DNA of 64,000 nucleotides from Lachnospiraceae bacterium (GCA_017427775.1 JAFRSD010000002.1:62001-126000), one strand, 5' to 3'; positions 46,609 to 55,429 are shown, numbered from the stretch's first letter. Made by a program: numbers and translations. Notes: generated by a model not told the origin, from the letters alone.

Positions 46609-48696
46609 TTACTCGTCTTCGTCCTTAACCTTATCGGACTCTTCGATTACTCTTGCCTGAACATCGGCCGTTGCAGGCTCGTATCTTGCGAACTCATAGG
46701 AATAGTCGCCGATACCGCCGGTCATGGAACGAAGGTCGGTCGAATAACCGAACAGCTCGGACTGCGGAATATCCGCAACGATCTCCTGCTTGCCGTTCGC
46801 AAGCGGGTTCATGCCGAGCACGCGGCCGCGGCGCTTACTGAGATCGCCCATGATATCACCGGTGAACTTATCCGGAACAACAACCTTCAGGGTTGCGATC
46901 GGCTCGAGAATGATCGGCATGGCGTCCATGATACCGAGCTTGAAAGCCTTTCTCGCGGCAAGCTTGAATGCCATTTCGTTCGAGTCAACCGGATGATAGG
47001 AACCATCGATCAACGTAGCCTTGATGCCGACTACCGGATAACCGGCAAGCGGGCCTGCAAGAACGCTCTCCTGGATACCTTTTTCGATTGCCGGGAAGAA
47101 GTTCTTCGGAACGGAACCGCCGAAGATCTTCTCTTCGAAGATGTACGGCTTATCCAGATCGCCGGAGGGTTCAAAAATCATAATAACATCACCGAACTGG
47201 CCTGCGCCGCCGGACTGCTTCTTATGACGTCCCTGCACCTGAACCTGCTTCTTAATGGTCTCACGGTAAGCGATCTTCGGCTTGCTGATCACCATCTCTG
47301 CCTTATAACGGCTGAGAATCTTGCTGACCGTTACCTCAAGGTGCTGGTCGCCGATACCGTAAAGGAGTGCCTGACGGTTCTCCTTATCATTCACGAGAGC
47401 AAGCGTCTTGTCCTCTTCCATGATACGGGCAAGAGCCTGGGAGATCTTATCGTCATCGCCCTTGTTCTTCGCTTCGTAACGGACATAGGTGTAAGGAACG
47501 GAGAACTTGATTGGATCGTAAATGATCGGATTGGCTTTCGTGGAAAGCGTATCGCCGGTCTGCGTGTCGGAAAGCTTACCGATGGCGCCGATATCGCCTG
47601 CGTACAGCTCCTTCACCTCGATCTGCTCCTTGCCGCGAAGGACATACAGACGGGACAGCTTTTCTTCAGTCTCTTTATTTGCGTTATAAATAACGGAGTC
47701 GCTCTTCAGAACGCCGGAGCAAACCTTGATGAGCGAGAATTTACCGATAAACGGATCGGCGATCGTCTTCCAGACGCGTGCGGAGAAATCCTTGTTCGCA
47801 TCGTAGTCCGCGAAGAAGGTCGTGCCGGTCTTCTGGCTCATACCGGTAACAACGCCCTTGTTCGGTGACGGGAAATACTTATCGATAGCCTGTAAGAGGG
47901 CAAATGTACCTCTTGCCTGCACGCCCGAACCGCAGAGGATCGGAACCATGTCTCCTGCGCCAACACTCGTACGGATCGCGTTCTCGATCTCAACCATCGT
48001 GAACTCTTCACCCTCGAAATACTTCTCCATAAGCTCTTCGCTGGACTCCGCGATGGATTCCATCAGAGCCGCGCGGTAATTCTCGGAATACTCCTTGCAG
48101 TAATCCGGGATATCACCGTCAACATACTCGCCGAGGTTGTTGCTGAAACGGCGGCCTGCCATCTTTACAACATTAACGAAACCGACGAACTTCTCGTTCT
48201 CACGGATCGGGGTATGGAACGGAGCGATACGGTTGCCGTAGCGTTCCTTCAGATCCTCGACAACACTACGGTAGCTGGCGTTGTCGTCGTCCATATCGGT
48301 TATGAAAAACATACGCGGCAGACGGTTTCTCTCACAGATATCCCATGCCTTCTGTGTTCCGACTTCCACGCCGGCTTTGGCGGAAACAACGATAATTGCC
48401 GCATCTGCTGCGCTGACTGCTTCTTCTACTTCCCCGACGAAATCGAAATAACCGGGGGTATCGATAAAGTTAATCTTCGTCTCCTCCCAGAGAATCGGAA
48501 CAACGGTCGCGCTGATGGAGAACAGTCTCTTCTGCTCTTCCTTGTCGTAGTCGCTGATGGTGTTGCCTTCTTCAACACGTCCCATTCTCTTCGTTACGCC
48601 CGTTGTATAAGCCATCGCTTCCAACAGGGTCGTCTTTCCGCAGCTGCCATGTCCCAAAATGGCAACGTTACGGATCTTTTCGTACTTATAGGTCTG
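46609..48696 (-). CDS. EF-G-like translational GTPase (EF-G2 type paralogue)
   Basis: About 695 residues with EF-G architecture. G1 is GHGSCGKTT. G3 reads DTPGYFDF: the catalytic His of true EF-G (DTPGHVDF) is Tyr here. The G4 region reads ITDMDDD rather than NKxD. Domain IV/V pieces are present (KKQSGGAGQFGD; GRVLGMNP). These features mark the EF-G paralogue group, not the housekeeping factor; the cellular role is unsettled. The ATG at 48696 has GGAGG 9 bases upstream; a GTG 12 codons earlier precedes that site. Ends with a terminator. Confidence 0.88.
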   Translation of the reverse strand, partial: QTYKYEKIRNVAILGHGSCGKTTLLEAMAYTTGVTKRMGRVEEGNTISDYDKEEQKRLFSISATVVPILWEETKINFIDTPGYFDFVGEVEEAVSAADAAIIVVSAKAGVEVGTQKAWDICERNRLPRMFFITDMDDDNASYRSVVEDLKERYGNRIAPFHTPIRENEKFVGFVNVVKMAGRRFSNNLGEYVDGDIPDYCKEYSENYRAALMESIAESSEELMEKYFEGEEFTMVEIENAIRTSVGAGDMVPILCGSGVQARGTFALLQAIDKYFPSPNKGVVTGMSQKTGTTFFADYDANKDFSARVWKTIADPFIGKFSLIKVCSGVLKSDSVIYNANKETEEKLSRLYVLRGKEQIEVKELYAGDIGAIGKLSDTQTGDTLSTKANPIIYDPIKFSVPYTYVRYEAKNKGDDDKISQALARIMEEDKTLALVNDKENRQALLYGIGDQHLEVTVSKILSRYKAEMVISKPKIAYRETIKKQVQVQGRHKKQSGGAGQFGDVIMIFEPSGDLDKPYIFEEKIFGGSVPKNFFPAIEKGIQESVLAGPLAGYPVVGIKATLIDGSYHPVDSNEMAFKLAARKAFKLGIMDAMPIILEPIATLKVVVPDKFTGDIMGDLSKRRGRVLGMNPLANGKQEIVADIPQSELFGYSTDLRSMTGGIGDYSYEFARYEPATADVQARVIEESDKVKDEDE

Positions 48697-48738
48697 CATA
48701 ACGGTAAACCTCCAATAGGATTTGTGAAACACAGTAAC

Positions 48739-48767
48739 ATTTTACCAATTTCTGCTCAATCTTTCAA
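48739..48767 (-). promoter_or_regulatory. Promoter of the EF-G-like gene
   Basis: On the minus strand, TTGAAA (48767-48762), 17 bases, TAAAAT (48744-48739), with about 35 bases of leader before the ATG. Confidence 0.6.
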
Positions 48768-48798
48768 TTGTTTTTGTTAATAATTCCAAAAATAAACA

Positions 48799-48841
48799 CA
48801 AAAAAACGTGCCGTTTTCCGTTTCTCACGGAAAATGACACG
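48799..48841 (-). terminator. Terminator after the YolD-like gene
   Basis: A 15-bp stem with one G.U pair and one mismatch (48807-48821 with 48827-48841), a 5-base loop, then seven T on the minus strand. It closes the DUF885-polymerase-YolD unit. Confidence 0.85.
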
Positions 48842-48857
48842 GATTCTTACAGTCCTG

Positions 48858-49205
48858 TCATGCTTCTTCCTCCCGGACGATCGTAAAAATGTCGGAAAGC
48901 GGTATGCAGATGCTGTTCAGCTCGATATTCCGGCCGCCGGGACGGATACGCCGGACGGCGTCCGTAACCGTACGGTACCGGTGGCCTTCGTAAAAGGTAA
49001 CCGCCACGCGGTCTCCCGCGCGGAGCGACGCCAGCACGGCATTGAGCGCCTCGGATGCCTCGTCGGACAATTCCTGCCGCTCGGTATAAAGGAGTTCGGC
49101 TTCTTTTCTCGCGAGCGCCTCGCGGAGTCCTTTCACCGCGTCGAACGGCATGAACTGCTTCGCGCGCTCCGCCGGACTCATCTTCGGTCTCGGCTTATTT
49201 CCCAC
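48858..49205 (-). CDS. YolD-like protein
   Basis: 115 residues. N-terminus with MSPAERAKQFMPFDAVKGLREAL-type sequence (about 9-30), then a compact domain ending SDIFTI. YolD-like proteins are commonly encoded beside Y-family polymerases in Firmicutes and phages and are thought to act with them; mechanism unknown. GTG start after GGAGG, overlapping the polymerase gene by 11 bases. Confidence 0.85.
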   Translation of the reverse strand: MGNKPRPKMSPAERAKQFMPFDAVKGLREALARKEAELLYTERQELSDEASEALNAVLASLRAGDRVAVTFYEGHRYRTVTDAVRRIRPGGRNIELNSICIPLSDIFTIVREEEA

Positions 49206-50478
49206 GCTTATGCCCTCCGATCTGGTTGTTGCGTTCGATCGCCGTCGCGCCCTCTGAAAGATCGCGTCCTTTCAGAACCGCGTTACTGCCGAATTTGTTT
49301 TTGATCTCTAAAACCGTCTTCTGAAGCGTCTTCTCGCGCTCCCTTTCCGCGTCGTCCTCTGCCACGTCGAAAAGGCTCAGCTGACGCATTCCGGTATCCT
49401 TTACGACGTTGTTGCATGACAGACCCATACGTCTTATGGGGATGTCCCGCTCGACGATCTCGTCGTATACCGCCATGACGGCTTTGATCCATTCCGTGTC
49501 GCTGCTCGTCTCCTCCGGAAGCGAAGCGGTTCCGCCGACTGCCGGCAGGTGGAGGCTGTTCGAAAAGCCGACAAAGAAGGAAACGGACTTCGTCATCAGT
49601 TCCTTCTTTACCATCTCAAGGCACATGGTCTCTACCATTTCCTTGAGCACGAGCCGTGCCTCCTCAAACGAATAATCGCGCATCAGTACCTGGCCGGAAC
49701 TGAGTCCGTTCGACTTCGGTCGGAATGCCTTGATGTCCCGGATCGTCGTACTCTCCCGTCCCCATGCGTGGTCGATCAGAAGTTCCGCGTCGATGCCGAA
49801 CAAGCGATACAGCATATCCTCGTCGGCATGCGCGATGTCCCGCATCGTATAGATGCCGTGTGACGCGAGCTTCGTCGCGATACCGCGTCCGATCCGCCAG
49901 AAATCGGTCAGCGGCCGGTGGTCCCAGAGCGATTCCCGGTAGGATTCTTCAGTCAGTTCGCCGATAAACTCCGGCGAATGCTTCGCCGTAATATCAAGTG
50001 CGATCTTCGTTAAGTACAGATTGGTTCCGATCCCGCAGGTTGCCCGGATCCCGAGCTTTGATCGGATCTCTTCCATGAACCTGACCGCCAGCTGCCTTGC
50101 CGTCAGACCGTACCTTTTCCGGTATCCCGTCACGTCGAGGAAACATTCGTCGATTGAATAGACATGGATATCCTCCGGAGCGATATACTGCAGGTAAATC
50201 CCATAGATCTCCGCAGCATAATCAATGTATTTCTGCATCCGCGGCTCCGCCATAATGTATTCGATGTTCTTCGGGATCTCGAATACACGGCAACGGTTCT
50301 TCACGCCGAGCGCCTTCATGGACGGCGAAACGGCAAGACAGATCGTCTTGTCCGAACGCTCCGGATCCGCGACAACCAGATTGGTGGTCATCGGATCCAG
50401 ATTGCGTTCCGCGCATTCCACGGATGCGTAGAATGATTTCAGGTCAATGCAAAGGTAAGCGGGCTCTTCGTTCCTCAT
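49195..50478 (-). CDS. Y-family DNA polymerase (UmuC/DinB-like)
   Basis: 427 residues. Translesion polymerase. Catalytic acids are in IDLKSFYASVE (near the N-terminus) and YSIDECFLD (about 125-133), the two Y-family signatures. Thumb (IGRGIATKLASHGI) and little-finger domain follow. The C-terminal end lacks a clear beta-clamp peptide. The group matches YqjW/UvrX-type enzymes linked with YolD. ATG directly follows the DUF885 stop (TAAATG). Confidence 0.92.
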   Translation of the reverse strand: MRNEEPAYLCIDLKSFYASVECAERNLDPMTTNLVVADPERSDKTICLAVSPSMKALGVKNRCRVFEIPKNIEYIMAEPRMQKYIDYAAEIYGIYLQYIAPEDIHVYSIDECFLDVTGYRKRYGLTARQLAVRFMEEIRSKLGIRATCGIGTNLYLTKIALDITAKHSPEFIGELTEESYRESLWDHRPLTDFWRIGRGIATKLASHGIYTMRDIAHADEDMLYRLFGIDAELLIDHAWGRESTTIRDIKAFRPKSNGLSSGQVLMRDYSFEEARLVLKEMVETMCLEMVKKELMTKSVSFFVGFSNSLHLPAVGGTASLPEETSSDTEWIKAVMAVYDEIVERDIPIRRMGLSCNNVVKDTGMRQLSLFDVAEDDAEREREKTLQKTVLEIKNKFGSNAVLKGRDLSEGATAIERNNQIGGHKRGK

Positions 50479-52389
50479 TTACTGGATTCCAAGTTCTTTC
50501 CACATAACATCGAAGGTGCAGGGACCGATATTCAGGATCGCGGTCTTCGCCTCCATGTCGGTGTACCCCTTTGCCTTCAGTTTATCCATTGTATCTAACA
50601 TCAGATGACGGCCCATCGTATACGGAAGGTAAACGACCGGATCCGCCAGGATCTCCTCATAGAAACCCTCTGCAACCGTTTCGTAACCGTAAGGTCTCAT
50701 GAACGCCTTAACATCATCAACGGTCCAGCCGGCATAATGAACGCCGAGCGTCGTAACGGATACCAGATCCATCGAGATATTGTAATCCACCGTCGAAATA
50801 TATGCGATATCCGGATCGGGAATAATATACTTGTAAGCTTCCTGTCCGGCAATAACAGCCCAGCCTTCCATGTATCCGGTATAGCTGAAAAGCATGTTGA
50901 GCGGATGCCATCCCTCGCAGTTCGCGAAGAATTCGTTCTGATACAGGTGTCCGGGGTATCCTTCATGCGCCAGCGTGCTGAAGAAACTCGCAAGGTCATC
51001 CTTATCAACCGAACTCGGATTGTAGCGGATGACTTTTCTTGCCTGATTATCAAACTGCGGCGTCAGGAAGTATGCAAGCACGCCGGGAATCTGTAATGCT
51101 TCCGGAAGCGCCGAAACGATATAGTCGGTATCCGGGATCGCGGGATAATTCGTCTTGATATACTCTTTCAGGGAATCGAGCATCTGTCTCGGGTCGGTAA
51201 CGGTATAGCCCTGATAAGGATACTTGTAAATGATCGAAATATCCTTGCTGACAACCTCCACCATCTCGTTATAGTCCTGCTCGAACTTTTTCTGCATATA
51301 CTGCAGCTGCTCATAACCGTTCATGGAAGTTCCGACGGTTTCCTGGACAAGGTATTCAAAGTATTCCTTTCCGCCATCCAGAGCACACATTCCGAACAGT
51401 TCCTTGGAAACGTTTCCGCGCATGCCTTCGGCAACCGCCTTAAGATTATTCAGTGCGGGAAATACAACGCTGTTCAGTTTCTCCTGATACTGCGCGATAT
51501 ACGCCTGCTGTGCGCTATCGCTCACTCCCGTCTGCTTGATGTTCTCGGCAAATGCCTCGACTAACGGGTTATGCTCCTTCGCCGTGAGGCCGTCCACATT
51601 TTCCGAAAGCGTATCGATCATCTTCTTGGTCAGAAGGCAGCCATCCGAAAGATATGCCTTCTTCGCCGCTTCGCCTACCTGGTCAAGGTAAGCCGGAAAC
51701 GTGTCAAGTGCCGTGAAGAAATCCTGAATATCCTGCTCGTTATAGAAAGCATACTCGGAAATGATCGTGGAAAGATCATCCACAATATCGCCGTTGACGC
51801 AGAACAGTCCGCAATAGGTGGAAGGATTCAGATTCTCCGCCCGCAAAGCGGCATTGAATTCATGATCCAGACGGTCATAGTTAACCTTCTGTGCGGCAGT
51901 AAGTTCCTCATACTTAAACTCCTTGAGGCGGGCAAGAAACGTGCGGCACTTCTCGCCGTATTCCTGCGTCTGGGCCTCGGCATCCTCTGCCGAACCGAAG
52001 TCCAGCTGCCTCTTCATTCCGTACTGTTCGGGATTCTCGAAGTAAAAATGCAGGCTGATGCCGGAACCGTCGCTGACCATCGCGGCAATCTCGTACAAAA
52101 AGTCATCAAACCGCTTCTGCTCTTCGTTGTAGGTTACTTTTCCGAAATTGGGCGTCGACCAAGGCTTGCCGTTCGGGGTCGGAGCATTGGTGATCACCGG
52201 AGTCGGCGTGACGGTCGGCGTAACGGTTACCGTCGGAGTCACATCCGGCGTTGCGGTTACGGTAACGGTATTCTTCTCTCTCTGCGATCCCTTTTCGGGA
52301 ACCTTCCTGTCTCCGCACGAACCGAGTACGGTCACGCAGAGGATCAATGCAAGAACAAGCGCAATCTTATTCTTTAACAGTTTTCTCAT
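50479..52389 (-). CDS. DUF885-family lipoprotein, putative metallopeptidase
   Basis: 636 residues. Lipobox VLGSC, then a Thr/Pro linker (ATPDVTPTVTVTPTVTPTP) to about residue 75. The DUF885 body carries HEGYPGH (His475-His481), an HExxxxH-type zinc site, followed by GYMEGWAVIAGQE near 505, the third ligand region in this family. Activity on carboxy- or dipeptides is inferred from relatives; the natural substrate is unknown. It is anchored outside the membrane. It heads an operon whose next genes act on DNA, with no obvious functional link. It has a 200-base structured leader. Confidence 0.88.
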   Translation of the reverse strand: MRKLLKNKIALVLALILCVTVLGSCGDRKVPEKGSQREKNTVTVTATPDVTPTVTVTPTVTPTPVITNAPTPNGKPWSTPNFGKVTYNEEQKRFDDFLYEIAAMVSDGSGISLHFYFENPEQYGMKRQLDFGSAEDAEAQTQEYGEKCRTFLARLKEFKYEELTAAQKVNYDRLDHEFNAALRAENLNPSTYCGLFCVNGDIVDDLSTIISEYAFYNEQDIQDFFTALDTFPAYLDQVGEAAKKAYLSDGCLLTKKMIDTLSENVDGLTAKEHNPLVEAFAENIKQTGVSDSAQQAYIAQYQEKLNSVVFPALNNLKAVAEGMRGNVSKELFGMCALDGGKEYFEYLVQETVGTSMNGYEQLQYMQKKFEQDYNEMVEVVSKDISIIYKYPYQGYTVTDPRQMLDSLKEYIKTNYPAIPDTDYIVSALPEALQIPGVLAYFLTPQFDNQARKVIRYNPSSVDKDDLASFFSTLAHEGYPGHLYQNEFFANCEGWHPLNMLFSYTGYMEGWAVIAGQEAYKYIIPDPDIAYISTVDYNISMDLVSVTTLGVHYAGWTVDDVKAFMRPYGYETVAEGFYEEILADPVVYLPYTMGRHLMLDTMDKLKAKGYTDMEAKTAILNIGPCTFDVMWKELGIQ

Positions 52390-52394
52390 CTTTC

Positions 52395-52597
52395 ATTCCT
52401 TACGCAGGCATGGGACACAACGGCATGCGCCTGTAACATGTCGCCGAAAGCCTCTGTCGGGCTTTAACCTACCGTTCATCGGAAACGGACTTTTCGTCTC
52501 TGCACGCGGGCTGTGCGTGCCTGCCGTGTTCCCCCATGAACCGGCATGCCGTCCGGACAGTCCATCCTCTCTTTGCTGCGCTGATTCCTTTCCGATA
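52395..52597 (-). ncRNA. Structured 5' leader of the DUF885 operon
   Basis: The predicted transcript from 52597 to the DUF885 start folds as a closed multi-branch structure by eye. Pairings seen (plus coordinates): 52402-52407 with 52576-52581; 52419-52428 with 52544-52553 (10 bp); 52472-52479 with 52536-52544; 52481-52488 with 52524-52532; hairpins 52502-52507/52515-52520 and 52447-52452/52460-52465. No known riboswitch core was recognised. It contains no convincing reading frame. Could be a riboswitch-like regulator, a processed small RNA, or a repeat unit. Confidence 0.45.
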
Positions 52598-52602
52598 GTG
52601 AC

Positions 52603-52631
52603 AGTATACTCTTAAAGCATCGATAAAGCAA
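52603..52631 (-). promoter_or_regulatory. Promoter of the DUF885-polymerase-YolD operon
   Basis: On the minus strand, TTGCTT (52631-52626), 17 bases, TATACT (52608-52603). It implies an untranslated leader of about 205 bases. Confidence 0.6.
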
Positions 52632-52640
52632 CCTTTTACG

Positions 52641-52662
52641 CAATCTCATGCGTCAATCTCAT
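52641..52662. repeat. Tandem 9-base direct repeat between divergent promoters
   Basis: CAATCTCAT at 52641-52649 and again at 52654-52662, a 13-base period. It sits 9 bases behind the -35 box of the leftward promoter and 30 bases behind that of the rightward one, an activator-like position. Confidence 0.55.
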
Positions 52663-52692
52663 TTAAATATCCGTGAAAATTGTAAACAGCAC

Positions 52693-52721
52693 TTGCATTT
52701 TCCTTTCAAATCAGATACAAT
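52693..52721 (+). promoter_or_regulatory. Promoter of the XRE regulator
   Basis: TTGCAT (52693-52698), 17 bases, TACAAT (52716-52721). Leader of about 105 bases. A 7-base inverted repeat, TGTAAAC (52681-52687) and GTTTACA (52742-52748), flanks the promoter and could be an autoregulatory site. Confidence 0.6.
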
Positions 52722-52832
52722 AACAGTGACAAGTAAAATCAGTTTACAGAAACCTGCGTATACGGCCGGGCTGACCGCAGCCTTTGGCTTTGTTTGTTTT
52801 TCATAGGAATCAGAATCGTAAGGAGGAGTTAT

Positions 52833-53345
52833 ATGGATCGAGCAGAATTAGGAAAGATCATTAAAGATGCGCGTCTTGCAAAGAAGATGACTCAGAGCGA
52901 AGTTGTAGGAAACTTCATTACCCGTAACATGTTAAGCCAGATTGAGAGCGGCGTTGCCGTTCCGTCCATAAAAACGCTGGAGTATCTCTCCAAGAAACTG
53001 GATATCTCCATTCAGATGCTGAGTGCCGGCCAGAATGCGGAAAGCCGTTCCGTTATTCCCACCGATTATGAGATCATCCGGAACGCCAAGGCCCGCTTCC
53101 GCAGCGGCAAATACGAAGAGGCAGCCCGCATCATCAAGCCCTGTCTTTCGGAATCCAACGAGTTTTTCGATGAGGCATGCGCCATCTACACGATGAGCAC
53201 GCTTGCATGCGCCGGAAAGGCCGAACTTGATAAGGAAACCGCCTGCAATTACGCAAGAGAAGCACTCCTCTATTCCGAAAAAGGCTTCTACGCCTGCCGC
53301 GAGTGGAAAGTGGAAGCGATCTGCCTGATCGAGAAACTCAGCTGA
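52833..53345 (+). CDS. XRE-family transcriptional regulator with TPR-like tail
   Basis: 170 residues from the ATG at 52833, which follows a perfect AAGGAGGAG; an ATG 13 codons upstream has no such site. The helix-turn-helix lies at about 8-62 (MTQSEVVGNFITRNMLSQIE as scanning and recognition helices; VPSIKTLEYLSKKLDI). The rest (80-170) is helical with TPR-like pattern (ARFRSGKYEEAARIIKPCL), as in regulators that sense peptides or proteins (Rgg/PlcR-like layout, but shorter). It is the only complete plus-strand gene in the window and is divergent from the DUF885 operon, a possible target. Ligand unknown. Confidence 0.85.
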   Translation: MDRAELGKIIKDARLAKKMTQSEVVGNFITRNMLSQIESGVAVPSIKTLEYLSKKLDISIQMLSAGQNAESRSVIPTDYEIIRNAKARFRSGKYEEAARIIKPCLSESNEFFDEACAIYTMSTLACAGKAELDKETACNYAREALLYSEKGFYACREWKVEAICLIEKLS

Positions 53346-53380
53346 TTCGCCGGTCATTCGGTTGAATTTAGAAGAAAAGT

Positions 53381-53412
53381 AACCCCCGGGATTGCAATCC
53401 CGGGGGTTTTTC
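53381..53412 (+). terminator. Bidirectional terminator between the XRE gene and thrS
   Basis: A 14-bp perfect palindromic stem around 53394 (AACCCCCGGGATT and its complement, 53381-53408), with T-run on the plus side (53407-53411) and a T-rich stretch on the minus side. It serves both convergent genes. Confidence 0.85.
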
Positions 53413-53416
53413 ATGT

Positions 53417-55381
53417 TTACTGATTCTCTTCCACTTCGATCTTACGGATTTCCTTCGTCTCGATTTCCTTCTTGATCGCAGCGATGAAATCGGAAAGCTT
53501 CTTCTGGCCTTCGTCTCCTAAGAAACGGCTGCGGACGGATACAAGTCCTTCCTCTGCCTCCTTGGCGCCGACAACGAGCATGTAAGGAAGTCTGTCAAGA
53601 CGGGCTTCACGGATCTTGTAGCCGATCTTCTCGTCGCGGGCATCAACCGTTGCAAGGATGCCTGCTTTCTTAAGCTCTGCGCAAACCTGCTCGGCATACT
53701 CGTTCGTCTTCTCGGAAATCGGAAGCACGCGAACCTGCTCGGGGCAAAGCCACGTCGGGAACTGACCTGCGTAATGCTCGATCAACCATGCAAGCGTACG
53801 CTCGTAGCAGCCCATGGACGTTCTGTGGATGATCCACGGAGACTTCTTCTCGCCGTCCGCTCCGACATACGTCATGCCGAACTTCTGAGCGCTCTCGCAG
53901 TCAAGCTGGATCGTTACCATCGTATCTTCCTTGCCGTAAACGTTCTTGGCCTGGATATCGATCTTCGGGCCGTAGAAAGCGGCTTCGCCGTCGGCTTCCG
54001 TGAACTTGATGCCGTTCTTGTTCATAACGTCACGAAGATACTGCTGCGTCGAGTTCCAATACTCTTCGTCGCCTTCGTATTTGTCCTTGTTCGCGGGATC
54101 CCACTTGGAAAGACGGTACGTAACGTCTCCGTCGATTCCGAGCGTCTTCATGACGTAGTTTGCAAGCTCAACACAGCGCGTCAGTTCCTCTTCCGCCTGG
54201 TCGGGACGAAGCACGATGTGGCCCTCCGTGATCGTGAACTGACGGACTCTCGTCAGGCCGTGCATCTCACCGGAATCCTCGTTTCTGAAAAGCGTGCTCG
54301 TCTCGGACATGCGGTAAGGCAGGTCTCTGTAGGAACGCTGCTCGTTCATGTAAACATAGTACTGGAACGGGCACGTCATCGGTCGGAGCGCCATAACTTC
54401 CTTGCCGGCTTCAGCATCCTTATTAAGGACGAACATGCCGTCCATGTAGTGGTCCCAGTGACCGGAAATCTTATAGAGGTCGGACTTGGCCATCAGAGGC
54501 GTTCTCGTACGTACATAGCCCCACTCGTTATCCTCCAGGTCTTCAATCCATCTCTGAAGCGTCATGATCATCTTCGTGCCCTTAGGCGTGAAGAGCGGCA
54601 GTCCCTGACCGATGACATCGGCCGTCAGGAACAGTTTCATCTCGCGGCCTAACTTGTTATGGTCACGCTTCTTAATATCCTCAAGATGGGCAAGATATGC
54701 GTCAAGGTCAGCATTCTTCGTGAAAGCCGTACCATAGATACGCGTCAGCATCTTGTTCTTCTCGCTGCCTCTCCAGTAAGCGCCGGAGGAGGAAATCAGC
54801 TTGAACGCCTTGATCGGCTTCGTGCTCATCAGATGCGGTCCGGCACAGAGGTCCACGAAACCGCCCTGATCATAGAACGAAAGCTCGGCATCCTCAGGAA
54901 GATCGTTGATGAGCTCTACCTTGTAAGGCTCGCCCCTTTTCTCCATCAGCTCGATTGCCTCGGCACGGGAAAGCGTGAAGCGCTTGAGTTCGTTGCCTTC
55001 CTTGATGATCTTTTTCATCTCGGCTTCAATGGCGTCGAGTGCCTCGCGGTCAAGCGGTGCCATATCAAAATCATAATAGAAACCGGTGTCGATGGACGGA
55101 CCGATGGCACATTTGGCGTCGGGATACAGCCGCTTCACCGCCTCGGCAAGAACATGGGAGGTCGTGTGACGGTAAGCTGCCTTACCGGCTTCATCGTTAA
55201 ACGTTAAAATGTTCAGCGCGCAGTCCTTGTCAATAACGGTACGAAGGTCCGCAACCTTCCCGTCAACTTCGCCTGCGCATGCCATACGGGCGAGTCCTTC
55301 GCTCAGGTCCGCAGCGATGTCGATAATACGCATCGGCTGCGCGTACTCTTTAAAAGAGCCGTCTTTCAAAGTAATTTTCAT
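53417..55381 (-). CDS. thrS: Threonyl-tRNA synthetase
   Basis: 654 residues. Charges tRNA-Thr. N-terminal TGS domain (1-60), editing domain with HTTSHVLAEAVKRLYP (about 75) and the second editing motif, class II catalytic core with zinc ligands in MTCPFQYYVYMNEQRSYRDLP (Cys and His), motif 2 FRNEDSGEMHGLTRVR, motif 3 and the anticodon-binding domain at the end. ATG after AAGGAG. Controlled by the T-box upstream. Confidence 0.97.
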   Translation of the reverse strand: MKITLKDGSFKEYAQPMRIIDIAADLSEGLARMACAGEVDGKVADLRTVIDKDCALNILTFNDEAGKAAYRHTTSHVLAEAVKRLYPDAKCAIGPSIDTGFYYDFDMAPLDREALDAIEAEMKKIIKEGNELKRFTLSRAEAIELMEKRGEPYKVELINDLPEDAELSFYDQGGFVDLCAGPHLMSTKPIKAFKLISSSGAYWRGSEKNKMLTRIYGTAFTKNADLDAYLAHLEDIKKRDHNKLGREMKLFLTADVIGQGLPLFTPKGTKMIMTLQRWIEDLEDNEWGYVRTRTPLMAKSDLYKISGHWDHYMDGMFVLNKDAEAGKEVMALRPMTCPFQYYVYMNEQRSYRDLPYRMSETSTLFRNEDSGEMHGLTRVRQFTITEGHIVLRPDQAEEELTRCVELANYVMKTLGIDGDVTYRLSKWDPANKDKYEGDEEYWNSTQQYLRDVMNKNGIKFTEADGEAAFYGPKIDIQAKNVYGKEDTMVTIQLDCESAQKFGMTYVGADGEKKSPWIIHRTSMGCYERTLAWLIEHYAGQFPTWLCPEQVRVLPISEKTNEYAEQVCAELKKAGILATVDARDEKIGYKIREARLDRLPYMLVVGAKEAEEGLVSVRSRFLGDEGQKKLSDFIAAIKKEIETKEIRKIEVEENQ

Positions 55382-55429
55382 GTCTTCTTTCTCCTTTTCG
55401 TTGACTGTGAAAAACTCTGTCGGCAGGAA

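Noticed and set aside
52395-52597. c-di-GMP, c-di-AMP or cobalamin riboswitch
   Set aside because: Short stretches such as CACGCACAG or GGTAGG recall the first, but the rest of the conserved cores is missing, so the leader is left unassigned.
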